From: Streptococcus dysgalactiae subsp. dysgalactiae
GTDB lineage: Bacteria; Bacillota; Bacilli; Lactobacillales; Streptococcaceae
DNA: 64,000 nucleotides
Assembly (NCBI RefSeq): GCF_900459225.1
Contig: NZ_UHFH01000003.1
Coordinates: 650,501-714,500, forward strand
Reading direction: 5' to 3'
Shown: piece after piece, positions 47,034 to 56,251 of the stretch
How positions within the stretch are numbered: position 1 is the first letter of the stretch
Layout of the letters: each line of letters begins with the position of its first letter
Translations under genes and position numbers: made by a program
The notes under the pieces: generated by a model
Database searches by the model: none
Seen by the model: only the letters and a program-made list of their open reading frames with translations
Told to the model about the DNA's origin: nothing

Positions 47034-47941
47034 GTTTCACAACTAAAGTTAAAGAAGAATTAATTCATTTATCCACTGCAGATAAAAATGAGCTGGCAGC
47101 TATCATTAAATTATCAGGTAGTTTGGGTTTGGTCAATCAAGGGCTTCATTTGTCTATTACAACTGAAAATGCTAAAATCGCTCGCTACATTTACTCGCTG
47201 ATTGAAGATGATTATGCCATTGTGCCAGAAATCAGGTATCATCAGAAGACAAATCTTCGCAAAAATCGTGTGTATACCGTCTATGTGGAGCAAGACGTTG
47301 ACACTATTTTAGCTGACTTAAAGCTGGCTGATTCATTTTTTGGTTTGGAAACAGGCATTGAACCTCAAATCTTATTGAATGATGATGCCGGTCGTTCCTA
47401 TCTCAAAGGCGCTTTTTTAGCGTCAGGAAGTATTAGAGATCCCGAATCGGGCAAGTACCAGCTAGAAATGTATTCTGTCTACCTTGATCACGCGCAGGAT
47501 TTAGCTCAGTTGATGCAAAAATTCATGCTGGATGCTAAAACCATCGAGCATAAGAGTGGTGCCGTGACCTATCTACAAAAGGCAGAAGATATCATGGATT
47601 TCTTGATAATTGTCGGTGCGATGACTTGTAAAGAAGAGTTTGAAGGGATTAAGGTGTTGCGCGAAGCCCGCAATGACATTAATCGAGCCAATAATGTCGA
47701 GACAGCTAATATAGCAAAGACCATCAGTGCTAGTATGAAAACCATTAATAACATTATTAAGATTATGGATACAATTGGTTTAGAAAGTTTACCAATTGAA
47801 TTACAACAGGTAGCACAACTTCGGGTTAAACATCCAGACTATTCGATTCAGCAAGTGGCAGATGCTCTTGATTTCCCTATTACTAAGAGTGGGGTCAATC
47901 ATCGGCTACGCAAAATTAATAAAATTGCAGATGACTTATAA
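47030..47941 (+). CDS. whiA: WhiA-type DNA-binding protein
   Basis: This 303-residue protein has a degenerate LAGLIDADG-homing-endonuclease-like N-terminal domain ([31 protein letters not shown] in pieces, and [12 protein letters not shown]). A C-terminal helix-turn-helix lies in [33 protein letters not shown] in pieces. WhiA acts as a transcription factor in actinomycetes and affects division and chromosome segregation in Bacillus. Overlap with yvcK (ATGA) shows coupling. Confidence 0.94.
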   Translation: MSFTTKVKEELIHLSTADKNELAAIIKLSGSLGLVNQGLHLSITTENAKIARYIYSLIEDDYAIVPEIRYHQKTNLRKNRVYTVYVEQDVDTILADLKLADSFFGLETGIEPQILLNDDAGRSYLKGAFLASGSIRDPESGKYQLEMYSVYLDHAQDLAQLMQKFMLDAKTIEHKSGAVTYLQKAEDIMDFLIIVGAMTCKEEFEGIKVLREARNDINRANNVETANIAKTISASMKTINNIIKIMDTIGLESLPIELQQVAQLRVKHPDYSIQQVADALDFPITKSGVNHRLRKINKIADDL

Positions 47942-48010
47942 TCACTACTATCGCATGAAGAAAGGTTCATGCGATTTTGCATTTTCTAAAAGTTGTTTTC
48001 CATTGTTTTT

Positions 48011-48039
48011 TTGAAGTGTCTGATATTCTGTGGTATGAT
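48011..48039 (+). promoter_or_regulatory. Promoter of pepD
   Basis: -35 TTGAAG (48011-48016), 17-base spacer, -10 TATGAT (48034-48039). Confidence 0.7.
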
Positions 48040-48073
48040 AAAAGAGATATATCGTTTGTAAAGGAGACTTATT

Positions 48074-49471
48074 ATGGCCTGCACCACTATTCTTGTTGGA
48101 AAAAGAGTGTCTTATGACGGCTCAACTATGATTGCCCGGACCGAAGATTCCCAAAATGGAGATTTCACTCCTAAAAAAATGGTCGTGGTTAAAGCAGAAG
48201 ATCAGCCTAGACATTACCGTTCGGTGCAATCTTCCTTTGAAATGGAGTTACCTGACAATCCCATGACTTACACGTCTGTTCCTGATGCGCTTGGTAAAGA
48301 TGGTATCTGGGCAGAAGCTGGTGTGAACGAGGCTAATGTGGCCATGTCAGCAACTGAAACCATCACTACCAATTCTCGTGTTTTAGGAGCAGACCCTCTA
48401 GTAGCTTCTGGTATTGGTGAGGAGGACATGGTAACCTTAGTGCTTCCTTATATCCGTTCTGCGCGTGAAGGGGTTTTGCGTCTTGGTGCCATTTTAGAAG
48501 AATATGGAACTTACGAGTCAAATGGTGTGGCTTTTTCCGATGAACATGACATTTGGTGGCTGGAAACGATTGGTGGTCATCACTGGATTGCAAGACGGGT
48601 GCCAGATGATGCTTATGTCACCAATCCCAATCAATTTGGCATTGATCATTTTGAATTTAACAATCCTGAAGATTACCTTTGCTCAGCTGATTTAAAGGAC
48701 TTTATTGACACGTATCACTTAGATTTAACCTATAGTCATGAGCATTTTAATCCCCGATATGCCTTTGGTAGCCAACGTGACAAAGACCGTCACTATAATA
48801 CGCCACGTGCTTGGATCATGCAAAAATTCTTAAATCCAGAAATTGTTCAAGATCCACGTAGTTTTGCACTTCCTTGGTGCCAAAAACCTTACCGTAAAAT
48901 CACTGTAGAAGATGTTAAATACGTTTTGAGTAGTCACTATCAGGATACGGTTTATGATCCTTATGGTTCAGAAGGGACTCCGGTTAGCAAGAAAGCTTTC
49001 CGTCCTATTGGCATTAATCGTACAAGCCAAACAGCTATTTTGCAAATTCGTCCTCATAAACCTAAAGAAATTGCCGCTATCCAGTGGATGGCTTATGGGT
49101 CAATGCCATTTAATACCATGGTACCTTTTTTCACACAGGTGAAGACTATTCCAGATTATTTTGCTAACACTCACGAAAATGTGTCTACCGATAATTTTTA
49201 TTGGACCAGCCGCTTGATTGCGGCTTTGGCAGATCCTCACCATAATCATCATGAAACAGATTTGGAAAATTATTTAGAAGCAACGATGGCAAAAGGTCAT
49301 GCTCGATTACACGCAGTTGAGGCAAAGCTATTAGCAGGTGAAACAGTTGATTTAGAAGAAGAAAACCAAAAAATGAGCGATGAGATTCAAGTAGATACTC
49401 AAGCTTTGCTGAATAAGATTCTCTTTGATGCTAGTAATTTAATGACCAATCGTTTCAGTCTTAGTGACTAA
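48074..49471 (+). CDS. pepD: C69-family dipeptidase
   Basis: This 465-residue Ntn-hydrolase dipeptidase splits a broad range of dipeptides. The N-terminus [26 protein letters not shown] (in pieces) places the nucleophile Cys at residue 3, as in peptidase family C69 (PepDA/DipA). Other conserved parts: [21 protein letters not shown] in pieces, [19 protein letters not shown] in pieces. No signal peptide, so it is cytosolic and probably serves peptide nutrition. It has its own promoter and a terminator. In S. pyogenes SF370 a prophage lies close to the homologous gene, but here the region is uninterrupted. Confidence 0.92.
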   Translation: MACTTILVGKRVSYDGSTMIARTEDSQNGDFTPKKMVVVKAEDQPRHYRSVQSSFEMELPDNPMTYTSVPDALGKDGIWAEAGVNEANVAMSATETITTNSRVLGADPLVASGIGEEDMVTLVLPYIRSAREGVLRLGAILEEYGTYESNGVAFSDEHDIWWLETIGGHHWIARRVPDDAYVTNPNQFGIDHFEFNNPEDYLCSADLKDFIDTYHLDLTYSHEHFNPRYAFGSQRDKDRHYNTPRAWIMQKFLNPEIVQDPRSFALPWCQKPYRKITVEDVKYVLSSHYQDTVYDPYGSEGTPVSKKAFRPIGINRTSQTAILQIRPHKPKEIAAIQWMAYGSMPFNTMVPFFTQVKTIPDYFANTHENVSTDNFYWTSRLIAALADPHHNHHETDLENYLEATMAKGHARLHAVEAKLLAGETVDLEEENQKMSDEIQVDTQALLNKILFDASNLMTNRFSLSD

Positions 49472-49479
49472 ACAAATTC

Positions 49480-49508
49480 AAGGTTGAGCAGAAGAGCTCA
49501 GCCTTTTT
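49480..49508 (+). terminator. Terminator of pepD
   Basis: AAGGTTGAGC / GCTCAGCCTT with a six-base loop and T run. Confidence 0.88.
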
Positions 49509-49550
49509 CTAGTTTTTTTCATGAATGATAAGATTAAAAACATCAAAAAC

Positions 49551-49605
49551 TTGGAAAAACGGTGAGAGTGTGTTATACTTAACTGGTCGATTTTTAACCA
49601 GTTAA
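49551..49605 (+). promoter_or_regulatory. adcA promoter with two AdcR boxes
   Basis: -35 TTGGAA (49551-49556), 17-base spacer, -10 TATACT (49574-49579). A perfect zinc-regulator box TTAACCAGTTAA lies at 49594-49605. A second, imperfect one TTAACTGGTCGA lies at 49579-49590, overlapping the -10. Zinc-loaded AdcR should block transcription here. Confidence 0.87.
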
Positions 49606-49621
49606 TTACAAAGGAGGAATC

Positions 49622-51187
49622 ATGAAGAAGAAAATTCTTTTAATGATTAGTTTAATCGGTGTGTTTTTTGCTTGGCAACTTAGCCAAGCAAAACAAGTGT
49701 TAGCAGAGGGTAAAGTTAAGGTTGTCACAACTTTCTACCCTGTCTACGAATTTACAAAAGGTGTTATTGGTAAAGATGGCGATGTGTCACTATTGATAAA
49801 GGCAGGAACAGAGCCTCATGATTTTGAACCTTCAACCAAAGACATTAAAAAAATTCAAGATGCAGATGCGTTCGTTTATATGGACGACAACATGGAAACA
49901 TGGATTTCTGATGTTAAAAAATCATTGAAATCTAAAAAAGTAACTATTGTTAAAGGAACTGGTAACATGCTACTTGTAGCAGGTGCTGGTCACGACCATG
50001 ACCATGAACACGGTCATGATCACGAGGAGGCTGATAAAGAGCATGATCATGACGAACATGGCGAAGAAGAGCACAGCCATGCCTTTGACCCACATGTGTG
50101 GTTGTCACCATACCGTAGCATTACGGTTGTTGAAAATATTCGCGACAGTCTTTCAAAAGCTTATCCAGAAAAAGCTGATGACTTTAAAGCGAATGCAGCG
50201 GCTTATATTGAAAAACTAAAAGACCTTGACAAGGACTACACAACAGCCCTTTCAGATGCAAAACAAAAGAGCTTTGTCACTCAACATGCTGCTTTTGGCT
50301 ACATGGCACTTGACTATGGCTTGAACCAAATTGCGATTAATGGTGTCACACCAGATGCAGAACCATCAGCAAAACGTATTGCAGCTTTATCAAAATACGT
50401 TAAGAAATATGGCGTAAAATACATTTATTTTGAGGAAAATGCTTCAAACAAGGTAGCTAAAACGTTAGCTAAGGAAGCAGGAGTTAAAACAGCTGTTCTT
50501 AGTCCTCTTGAAGGCTTAACAGAAAAAGAAATGAAAGCTGGCGAAGATTACTTTACAGTCATGCGCAAAAATCTTGAAACATTACGCTTGACGACTGATG
50601 TTGCCGGTAAAGAAATCCTTCCAGAAGAAGATACCACTAAGACAGTGTATAATGGTTACTTCAAAGATAAAGACGTCAAAGACCGTAAATTATCTGACTG
50701 GTCTGGTAACTGGCAGTCTGTTTACCCATACCTTCAAGATGGCACTTTAGACCAAGTTTGGGATTACAAGGCTAAAAAATCTAAAGGTAAAATGACAGCA
50801 GCTGAATACAAAGATTACTACACTACTGGTTACAAAACTGATGTAGAGCAAATCAACATTAATGGTAAGAAAAACACCATGACATTTGTGCGAAATGGTG
50901 AAAAGAAAACTTTTACTTACAAATATGCTGGTAAAGAAATCTTGACTTATCCAAAAGGAAATCGTGGGGTTCGTTTCATGTTTGAAGCTAAAGAAGCAGA
51001 TGCTGGCGAATTCAAGTATGTCCAATTTAGTGACCATGCCATTGCTCCTGAAAAAGCAGAGCATTTCCACTTGTATTGGGGTGGTGATAGCCAAGAAAAA
51101 TTACATAAAGAGTTAGAACATTGGCCAACTTACTACGGTTCAGACTTATCTGGTCGTGAAATTGCCCAAGAAATCAATGCTCATTAA
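49622..51187 (+). CDS. adcA: Zinc-binding protein AdcA with C-terminal ZinT domain
   Basis: This 521-residue extracellular zinc receptor serves the AdcBC ABC importer (not in this window). A signal peptide spans about residues 1-29. A cluster-9 solute-binding domain follows (VVTTFYPVYEFTKGV, TEPHDFEPSTKD with the first His ligand). A His/Asp/Glu-rich zinc-scavenging loop occupies about residues 123-152, and SHAFDPHVWLSPY holds a further ligand. From about residue 335 a ZinT-like domain follows (LSDWSGNWQSVYPYLQDG, HFHLYWGG). Unlike many AdcA proteins I see no lipobox Cys near the cleavage site; the segment reads QAKQVLAEGK. Ribosome binding site AAAGGAGGAA. Regulation is by AdcR (boxes upstream). 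Confidence 0.95.
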   Translation: MKKKILLMISLIGVFFAWQLSQAKQVLAEGKVKVVTTFYPVYEFTKGVIGKDGDVSLLIKAGTEPHDFEPSTKDIKKIQDADAFVYMDDNMETWISDVKKSLKSKKVTIVKGTGNMLLVAGAGHDHDHEHGHDHEEADKEHDHDEHGEEEHSHAFDPHVWLSPYRSITVVENIRDSLSKAYPEKADDFKANAAAYIEKLKDLDKDYTTALSDAKQKSFVTQHAAFGYMALDYGLNQIAINGVTPDAEPSAKRIAALSKYVKKYGVKYIYFEENASNKVAKTLAKEAGVKTAVLSPLEGLTEKEMKAGEDYFTVMRKNLETLRLTTDVAGKEILPEEDTTKTVYNGYFKDKDVKDRKLSDWSGNWQSVYPYLQDGTLDQVWDYKAKKSKGKMTAAEYKDYYTTGYKTDVEQININGKKNTMTFVRNGEKKTFTYKYAGKEILTYPKGNRGVRFMFEAKEADAGEFKYVQFSDHAIAPEKAEHFHLYWGGDSQEKLHKELEHWPTYYGSDLSGREIAQEINAH

Positions 51188-51192
51188 TGCTA

Positions 51193-51230
51193 AAAAAGCA
51201 AACCTAAGAAAGATTAGGTTTGCTTTTTGT
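51193..51230 (+). terminator. Terminator of adcA
   Basis: AAAAGCAAACCTAA / TTAGGTTTGCTTTT, a perfect 14-base stem with six-base loop and T run. Confidence 0.93.
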
Positions 51231-51343
51231 TTTCTTTCTTTTATTTTTGATCAAAAAAGTTTAATATTTATAAATATTTGCTGGACTAAGTCTTATTATT
51301 ATAATATACTTGAGGTGGTTATAACAAGCTAGAGGTGAATAGG

Positions 51344-52067
51344 ATGCCAAAAGAACAACCACTCTATTTACAGATTGTTGATGCCCTAGAAGTTAAAATC
51401 AGAAAGAGCATGACAGCGAACGATAAGTTACTGTCAGAACGAGAGTTAAGCAACCTTTACGATGTTAGCCGCATCACGATTAGACTAGCTCTTAAAGAAT
51501 TAGAACTGCGGGGCTTAATTTATAAAAAGCAGGGTAAGGGAACCTATGTTTCTGGTATCAAGGAACCCCCCACTGATTTATCAAGTACCTATAGCTTTAC
51601 AGAGCAGATGAAAAAAATGGGAAAAATGCCTAAAAACAGAAATTCTTTCCTTTGAACGGTATCAAGTGACACCCTACTTATCTGGTCTCTTGGAGATAGA
51701 TGTTGATACTGACGTTTTTGAATTAGAGCGTCTAAGGATTGCAGATGATATGCCTTTGATGTTTGAACGATCCTATATTCCTGCTCAGCTTTTTCACGGG
51801 TTAAGCATTGAGCACTTGAAGCGTAAGCCAATGTACGATTTATTTGCAGAGGATTACCAAGAAACTATTCGCCTAGCAGAAGAAGAGTTTTATGCTAGCA
51901 TTGCCTTGGACTATGAAGCAGACCTTTTGGGAATCAAAAAAGGAGATCCTGTCTTACATATTATTCGTAAAACTTATAACGATAAAAATATTTTGATCGA
52001 ATTTACTTTCAGTATTGCAAGAGCAGACCAGTTTAGGTATAGGGTGCAACATCACCCCAATGGATAA
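51344..52067 (+). pseudogene. GntR/HutC-family regulator, frameshifted
   Basis: The N-terminal winged helix (LLSERELSNLYDVSRITIRLALKEL in pieces, KKQGKGTYVSG) is in one frame and stops at 51653. The UTRA effector domain (LLEIDVDTDVFELERLRI, MFERSYIPAQLF, FTFSIARADQF) continues in another. Removing one A from the A5 run at 51632-51636 joins them as MGKMPKTEILSFERYQVTPY, a normal HutC layout of about 240 residues. The gene lies 20 bases before agaS and, if intact, would sense an aminosugar phosphate and control it. With the break, agaS may be deregulated. ATG 51344 follows AGAGGTG. Confidence 0.85.
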
Positions 52068-52086
52068 AGAAATGGGAGGTTAATAC

Positions 52087-53286
52087 ATGTTTACAAAATC
52101 GCAGGAAGCTTTGGAAGCTCTTGGTGCAGCTATTACTACCAAAGAAATCAAGCAACAACCAGCTTTGTGGCAAGACACCATGGCTTCTTTTGACGTAACA
52201 AAAGAAGCCCTAGTTTCTTTTTTAAGGGCAGTTTATGAAAGCGCTAACGGAAATAGAGTTCGTGTTATTTTTACAGGTGCAGGAACATCAGAATATGTTG
52301 GCAATACTATTTGTCCCTACTTGAATAGGGGAGGGAATCGGCAGCGCTATTTCTTTGATAGTATTGCTTCAACGGATCTGGTTGCGGCGCCAGAATATTA
52401 TCTTGCTGAGGAAGAGACGGTACTATTAGTCTCCTTTGCTAGGAGTGGTAATAGCCCAGAAAGTGTGGCAGCTGTTAATCTGGTCAATCAACTGGTACCG
52501 AATAGTTATCATTTGACCATTACTTGTGCCAAAGATGGGGAGCTGGCGAAAAAAGCACAGCAAGATGATCATTCTTTTCTCTATTTAATGCCAGAAGCTG
52601 CCAATGATGCTGGTTTTGCCATGACAGGTAGCTTCACTTGCATGATGCTAGCAGCTCTTTTGATTTTCGATGATGCGACCGACTTATCTCAGAAGCAGTC
52701 TTATGTGGCTGATATGGTTTTTGCTGGACAAATTATTCTTGATCAAGAAGAACGGCTACAAGAGCTAGCTGATTTAGGATTTGAACGTCTAGTTTATCTG
52801 GGTTCAGCAAGTTTAGCTAACTTAACCCAGGAGGCTCAACTAAAAATGCTAGAATTGACTGCTGGTCAGGTTGCAACAGTTTATGAGTCTTCGATGGGAT
52901 TTAGGCATGGGCCAAAGTCCTTTATTAACAAGGACACCTTGGTAATAGGATTTGTCAATAGTGATCCTTATGTTAGACAATATGATTTAGATATATTAGA
53001 AGAAGTTAGAGCAGATGGTATTGCTCTAAAAACCCTAGCCCTCTTGCAAGAAGGCACAACCAATTTTTCAGGGGATCAATTTTTATTGGAAGTTAGTCAG
53101 TTATTGCCTGATGCCTATCTTGCCTTTCCAATGATTTTAGTGGCACAAATGCTAGCTCTCTTGACAGCTATTACAGTAGGAAATCGTCCTGATACTCCAT
53201 CTCCAACAGGTACAGTTAATCGTGTGGTCAAAGGGGTAACAATTCACCCTTATCCAATTAGTAGTCGTCAAAGTAATAAAGCTTAA
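52087..53286 (+). CDS. agaS: SIS-domain sugar isomerase/deaminase AgaS
   Basis: This 399-residue cytosolic protein has two SIS domains. The first has VIFTGAGTSEYVGNTICPYLN in pieces and LLVSFARSGNSPESVAAVNLV in pieces. The second has LVYLGSASLANLTQEAQLKMLELT in pieces, followed by ESSMGFRHGPKSFI. AgaS deaminates/isomerises galactosamine-6-phosphate (or related hexosamine phosphates) toward tagatose-6-phosphate. That could handle hexosamine freed from glycosaminoglycans. It is cotranscribed with the broken GntR gene. Ribosome binding site GGGAGG. Family certain, substrate inferred. Confidence 0.9.
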   Translation: MFTKSQEALEALGAAITTKEIKQQPALWQDTMASFDVTKEALVSFLRAVYESANGNRVRVIFTGAGTSEYVGNTICPYLNRGGNRQRYFFDSIASTDLVAAPEYYLAEEETVLLVSFARSGNSPESVAAVNLVNQLVPNSYHLTITCAKDGELAKKAQQDDHSFLYLMPEAANDAGFAMTGSFTCMMLAALLIFDDATDLSQKQSYVADMVFAGQIILDQEERLQELADLGFERLVYLGSASLANLTQEAQLKMLELTAGQVATVYESSMGFRHGPKSFINKDTLVIGFVNSDPYVRQYDLDILEEVRADGIALKTLALLQEGTTNFSGDQFLLEVSQLLPDAYLAFPMILVAQMLALLTAITVGNRPDTPSPTGTVNRVVKGVTIHPYPISSRQSNKA

Positions 53287-53340
53287 AGTTTTTGTATAGA
53301 AGTCATCGGTTAAGTGATTTTGGTCTACTAGCTCAAAAGA

Positions 53341-53368
53341 AAAACCCTCCTGAAACAGGAAGGTTTTT
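53341..53368. terminator. Bidirectional terminator between agaS and rpmE2
   Basis: AAAACC-TCCTG / CAGGA-GGTTTT with one mismatch, between convergent genes and flanked by A and T runs. Confidence 0.82.
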
Positions 53369-53381
53369 CGTATTGTCTTGC

Positions 53382-53642
53382 TTATTTTGCTGCGTTTGCG
53401 TCTTTGAGACCGTATTTTTTGTTGAAGCGGTCCACGCGTCCATCTGCTTGAGTGAACTTTTGACGTCCTGTGTAGAATGGGTGTGAATCTGATGAAATTT
53501 CCACACGAATAAGTGGGTAAGTTTCACCTTCAAACTCAACGGTTTCTTTAGAAGCTTTTGTTGAGCCGCTAAGGAACTGGTAACCTGTAGTTGTATCAAG
53601 GAAAACAACTGGACGATAATCTGGATGAATGTCTTTTCTCAT
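53382..53642 (-). CDS. rpmE2: Ribosomal protein L31, type B (zinc-independent)
   Basis: This 86-residue 50S protein starts [21 protein letters not shown] and carries SDSHPFYTG and [12 protein letters not shown]. The zinc-ribbon Cys residues of type A L31 are absent, so it is the form used when zinc is scarce. The start at 53642 follows AAAGGAA. The frame is open upstream but those codons are not conserved. I see no clear AdcR box upstream, though the zinc gene adcA is close by. It precedes the DHH phosphodiesterase region on the same strand. Confidence 0.95.
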
Positions 53643-53757
53643 CTTAAAAAAATTCCTTTCTGCCATGACACATTCCGCATCATAGTTATTAACCATTCCA
53701 TTTTAACAGAAGTTGAAAGACTTGACAAGCCTTTTCTCTGATTATTTCACAGAAAAA

Positions 53758-54699
53758 CTAATTTCCCTGACAAACAGCAATCAATTCTTGGAAAATCGTT
53801 TGATTTTCTTCTAAAGTAGCTGAATTGGCTCCACTTGCAAGAGGATGGCCCCCACCGTCATGGCGCTTTGCGATACCGTTGATAACTTTTTCTTTACTGC
53901 GCATGCGAACGCGGTAGCTACCATCAGCTTGTTCAACGAAAATAGCCCAGGCCTTAACGATATCAATTTTACCTGGAGCTGAGACAATGGCAGAGCTTTC
54001 AGCTAAGGACACGTCAAAGGTTTTAAGGGTGTCTTGACTGAGAAGGACATAAGCAGCGCCGCTCTCATCAATTGTGAGATGATCAAAAACATAACCTTGT
54101 AGCTTTGCAATTTTAAAAGGGAAAGAATCCATTTGCCTAGATATAGCTGCAAAATCAAAATGGAAATGTCTAAGCTGGCTAGCAATGGTGAGGGTTTTAC
54201 TGGTAGTTGATGCATAGAGGAAACGACCAGTATCCCCAACAATACCAGTGTATAAGAGACTAGCCGCCTTGTCAGAAATCATCAGGTTTTGACTAAAGGC
54301 AAAGTCTGCAATGATTTCACTAGCACTGGAAGCAGTTGTGTCCACATAATAGAAATCACCATAGATATCTTCATTTGGGTGATGATCAATTTTCATCAAA
54401 CAGTTGCCATTCAGGTAACGGTCATCATCAATTCTTGGTCGATTAGCAGTATCAGTGACGATGACCAAGGCTTCCTTGTAATCCTCATCATCCACCTGAT
54501 CCATTTGACTTATCCAAGTGAGACTGGGTTCGTCAACACCGGTCATCAAGACCTTTTTATCTGGGAAATTTTGCTTAATGATTTCTTTTAAGCCCGCCTG
54601 GCTCCCTAGAGCATCAGGGTCGGGATTTTGATGACGATGGATAATAATCGTCTGGTAAGCTTTAATGGTTTCTAGAATAGTTTCAAAAGTTGTTGTCAT
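53758..54699 (-). CDS. pde2: DHH/DHHA1 phosphodiesterase (Pde2/NrnA-like)
   Basis: This 313-residue cytosolic phosphodiesterase shows DHH-family motifs: HRHQNPDPDALGSQ near residue 22, VTDTANRPR near 82, DHHPNEDIYGD near 106 and SSASEIIADF. The DHHA1 end has GGGHPLASGA for substrate binding. In pneumococcus the syntenic protein next to L31 is Pde2, which degrades pApA (from c-di-AMP) to AMP. NrnA homologues also degrade short oligonucleotides and pAp. Assignment to the c-di-AMP pathway is by synteny and family. It lies between rpmE2 and a GNAT gene, all on the minus strand. Confidence 0.9.
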   Translation of the reverse strand: MTTTFETILETIKAYQTIIIHRHQNPDPDALGSQAGLKEIIKQNFPDKKVLMTGVDEPSLTWISQMDQVDDEDYKEALVIVTDTANRPRIDDDRYLNGNCLMKIDHHPNEDIYGDFYYVDTTASSASEIIADFAFSQNLMISDKAASLLYTGIVGDTGRFLYASTTSKTLTIASQLRHFHFDFAAISRQMDSFPFKIAKLQGYVFDHLTIDESGAAYVLLSQDTLKTFDVSLAESSAIVSAPGKIDIVKAWAIFVEQADGSYRVRMRSKEKVINGIAKRHDGGGHPLASGANSATLEENQTIFQELIAVCQGN

Positions 54700-54704
54700 G
54701 TTTT

Positions 54705-55136
54705 TTAATCTTTCAGCATATCAAGGTGGGGAATATCATCTTCTAAATAAATTTCAGAGATTGGTTTAAAACCAAATGAGGCATAAAATTGTTCTAAGTA
54801 AGCCTGTGCCTGAGCATAAACGGGTAAATCTGGAAACTGATTCTCAGCTACCTCTAACGCTTTGGCGACCAAGTCACTACCAAGACCAGTTTTTCGAACG
54901 CGACTAGTCACTAAAACTCTCCCCAGTTTCAGTTGGTCTTTTGCGGGGATTAAGCGACAGTAAGCTGTGATACCAAGCTCATCTTTAGTAAAGAGGTGTA
55001 GGGCTTCTTTATCGAGATCATCCACTTCAGGGTAAGGACAGGCCTGTTCTACAATAAAGACAGCAACACGCTCCTTATAAATCGCAAAAAGCTCTTCTGT
55101 AGATAATTGGTCAAAAGGTTTTAGGGTCCACATCAT
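54705..55136 (-). CDS. GNAT N-acetyltransferase, ElaA-like
   Basis: This 143-residue acetyltransferase of the ElaA subgroup has the N-terminal LSTEELFAIYKERVAVFIVEQ in pieces and AYCRLIPAKDQLKLGRVLV in pieces. The acetyl-CoA pyrophosphate loop is in TGLGSDLVAKALEVAENQF. The C-terminal FYASFGFKPISEIYLEDDIPH (in pieces) is typical of ElaA. Substrate unknown. It is separated from pde2 by five bases and so is cotranscribed. Two ATG codons stand in tandem at the start. Confidence 0.87.
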   Translation of the reverse strand: MMWTLKPFDQLSTEELFAIYKERVAVFIVEQACPYPEVDDLDKEALHLFTKDELGITAYCRLIPAKDQLKLGRVLVTSRVRKTGLGSDLVAKALEVAENQFPDLPVYAQAQAYLEQFYASFGFKPISEIYLEDDIPHLDMLKD

Positions 55137-55220
55137 CTTACTTCCTTCATTGTTGTCTTCTTTGTCTCATATTATAGCACAATCTTCTATGAAAATTGCC
55201 AAAAGCAGTCAAGAAAAAAA

Positions 55221-56000
55221 TTAAGATATAGCTTGGTAGTTTGCAGCTAGTCCTCGATTCACAGCAGGACGTTTGGCGATAGTGTGGCTCCAAGCCTGTA
55301 TATACTCGTAATGATTTACTTGAAGAAATAGCCCAGCCCTGTTCCAAAGCTTGTCTTGGGCTAATTGCCCATACCATGCCCAGATGGCAATATCGGCAAT
55401 GGTATAGTTATTACTAGCAATGTAAGGTTTTTGATATAATTCTCTATCTAATAAATCAAGTTGGCGTTTAGCTTCCATAGCAAAGCAGTCAATAGGGTAT
55501 TCTAATTTCTCCTTGGCGTAATGGAAAAAATGACCAAAGCCACCGCCCCAAAAGGGGGCAGCACCAGTCTGCCAAAATAACCAATCGAGGACTTCAGTAC
55601 GCTCTTTGGGTGTTTGAGGGATCAGTTGATGGTGTTTATCAACAAGATAAAGCAAAATATGTGCCGATTCAAAGACACGGATGGGTTCTTCTCCTGATAA
55701 ATCGAGCAGAGCAGGGATTTTAGCATTTGGGGTGATGCTTACAAAGTCACTGCCAACTTGTTCTCCTTTAGAGATATCAATACGAAACAAGTCGTAGTCA
55801 ACTCTTGAAACACCTAATTCTTTTAACTCTTCAAACATAATAGTAGCTTTAATGCCATTTGGTGTTCCAGAGGATTAGAGTTGGTAAGGCTTCTTCCCTT
55901 TAGGTAAAATTTCCTCAAACCGGCTTCCTGCAGTGTCAGCGTTGAGTCCTGAAATGTGTCCTTTATTTTCCCAAATCTCGGGGATATAATAGCTTGTCAT
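55221..56000 (-). pseudogene. Glutathione S-transferase-like protein (YghU family), nonsense codon
   Basis: A single 260-codon frame runs from ATG 56000 to 55221, interrupted only by TAA at 55875-55877 (codon 42). The context L-stop-SSGTPNG matches the family motif LYSxGTPNG, so a Tyr codon has become TAA. The remaining protein has the thioredoxin-like half (ITPNAKIPALLDLSG, FESAHILLYL) and the helical GST half (GHFFHYAKEKLEYPID, YTIADIAIWAWYG). YghU-type enzymes reduce disulfides with glutathione. A restart at Met 55838 would lack the glutathione-binding N-terminal strand. It could be inactive or strongly reduced. Confidence 0.85.
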
Positions 56001-56092
56001 TTAAAAACCTTCTGTTCGCTTTTTCCTGTCGTCATCATAACAGAAACCCAAATGAAGCACAAAAATTTGCAACAAGTTATCTTTTTGAAAAT

Positions 56093-56133
56093 AAGGTTCG
56101 GATTTTGTTTAATTTTTTGTGAAAACGAATTTT
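56093..56133 (+). promoter_or_regulatory. Possible PurR boxes upstream of add
   Basis: AAATCCGAACCTT (minus strand, 56105-56093) and GAAAACGAATTTT (56121-56133) resemble the Gram-positive PurR box (core CCGAAC). The first matches at 12 of 13 positions, the second is weaker. They lie about 60-100 bases before a promoter with -35 TTGCTT (56194-56199) and -10 TATGAT (56216-56221). The add gene starts soon after. Confidence 0.4.
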
Positions 56134-56251
56134 TCAGCCTTTCTAAAGTTTATAAAATACAGACATTACACCCGAAAATGTGACAGAAATTGCTTGCTTT
56201 TTCCTTTAGTTTTGGTATGATATTAAAAAAATCTTTACAAGGAGACCTGCT

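Noticed and set aside
50000..50100. His/Asp-rich repeat region in adcA as a DNA repeat of interest
   Set aside because: It is the expected metal-scavenging loop of zinc-binding receptors in this family.
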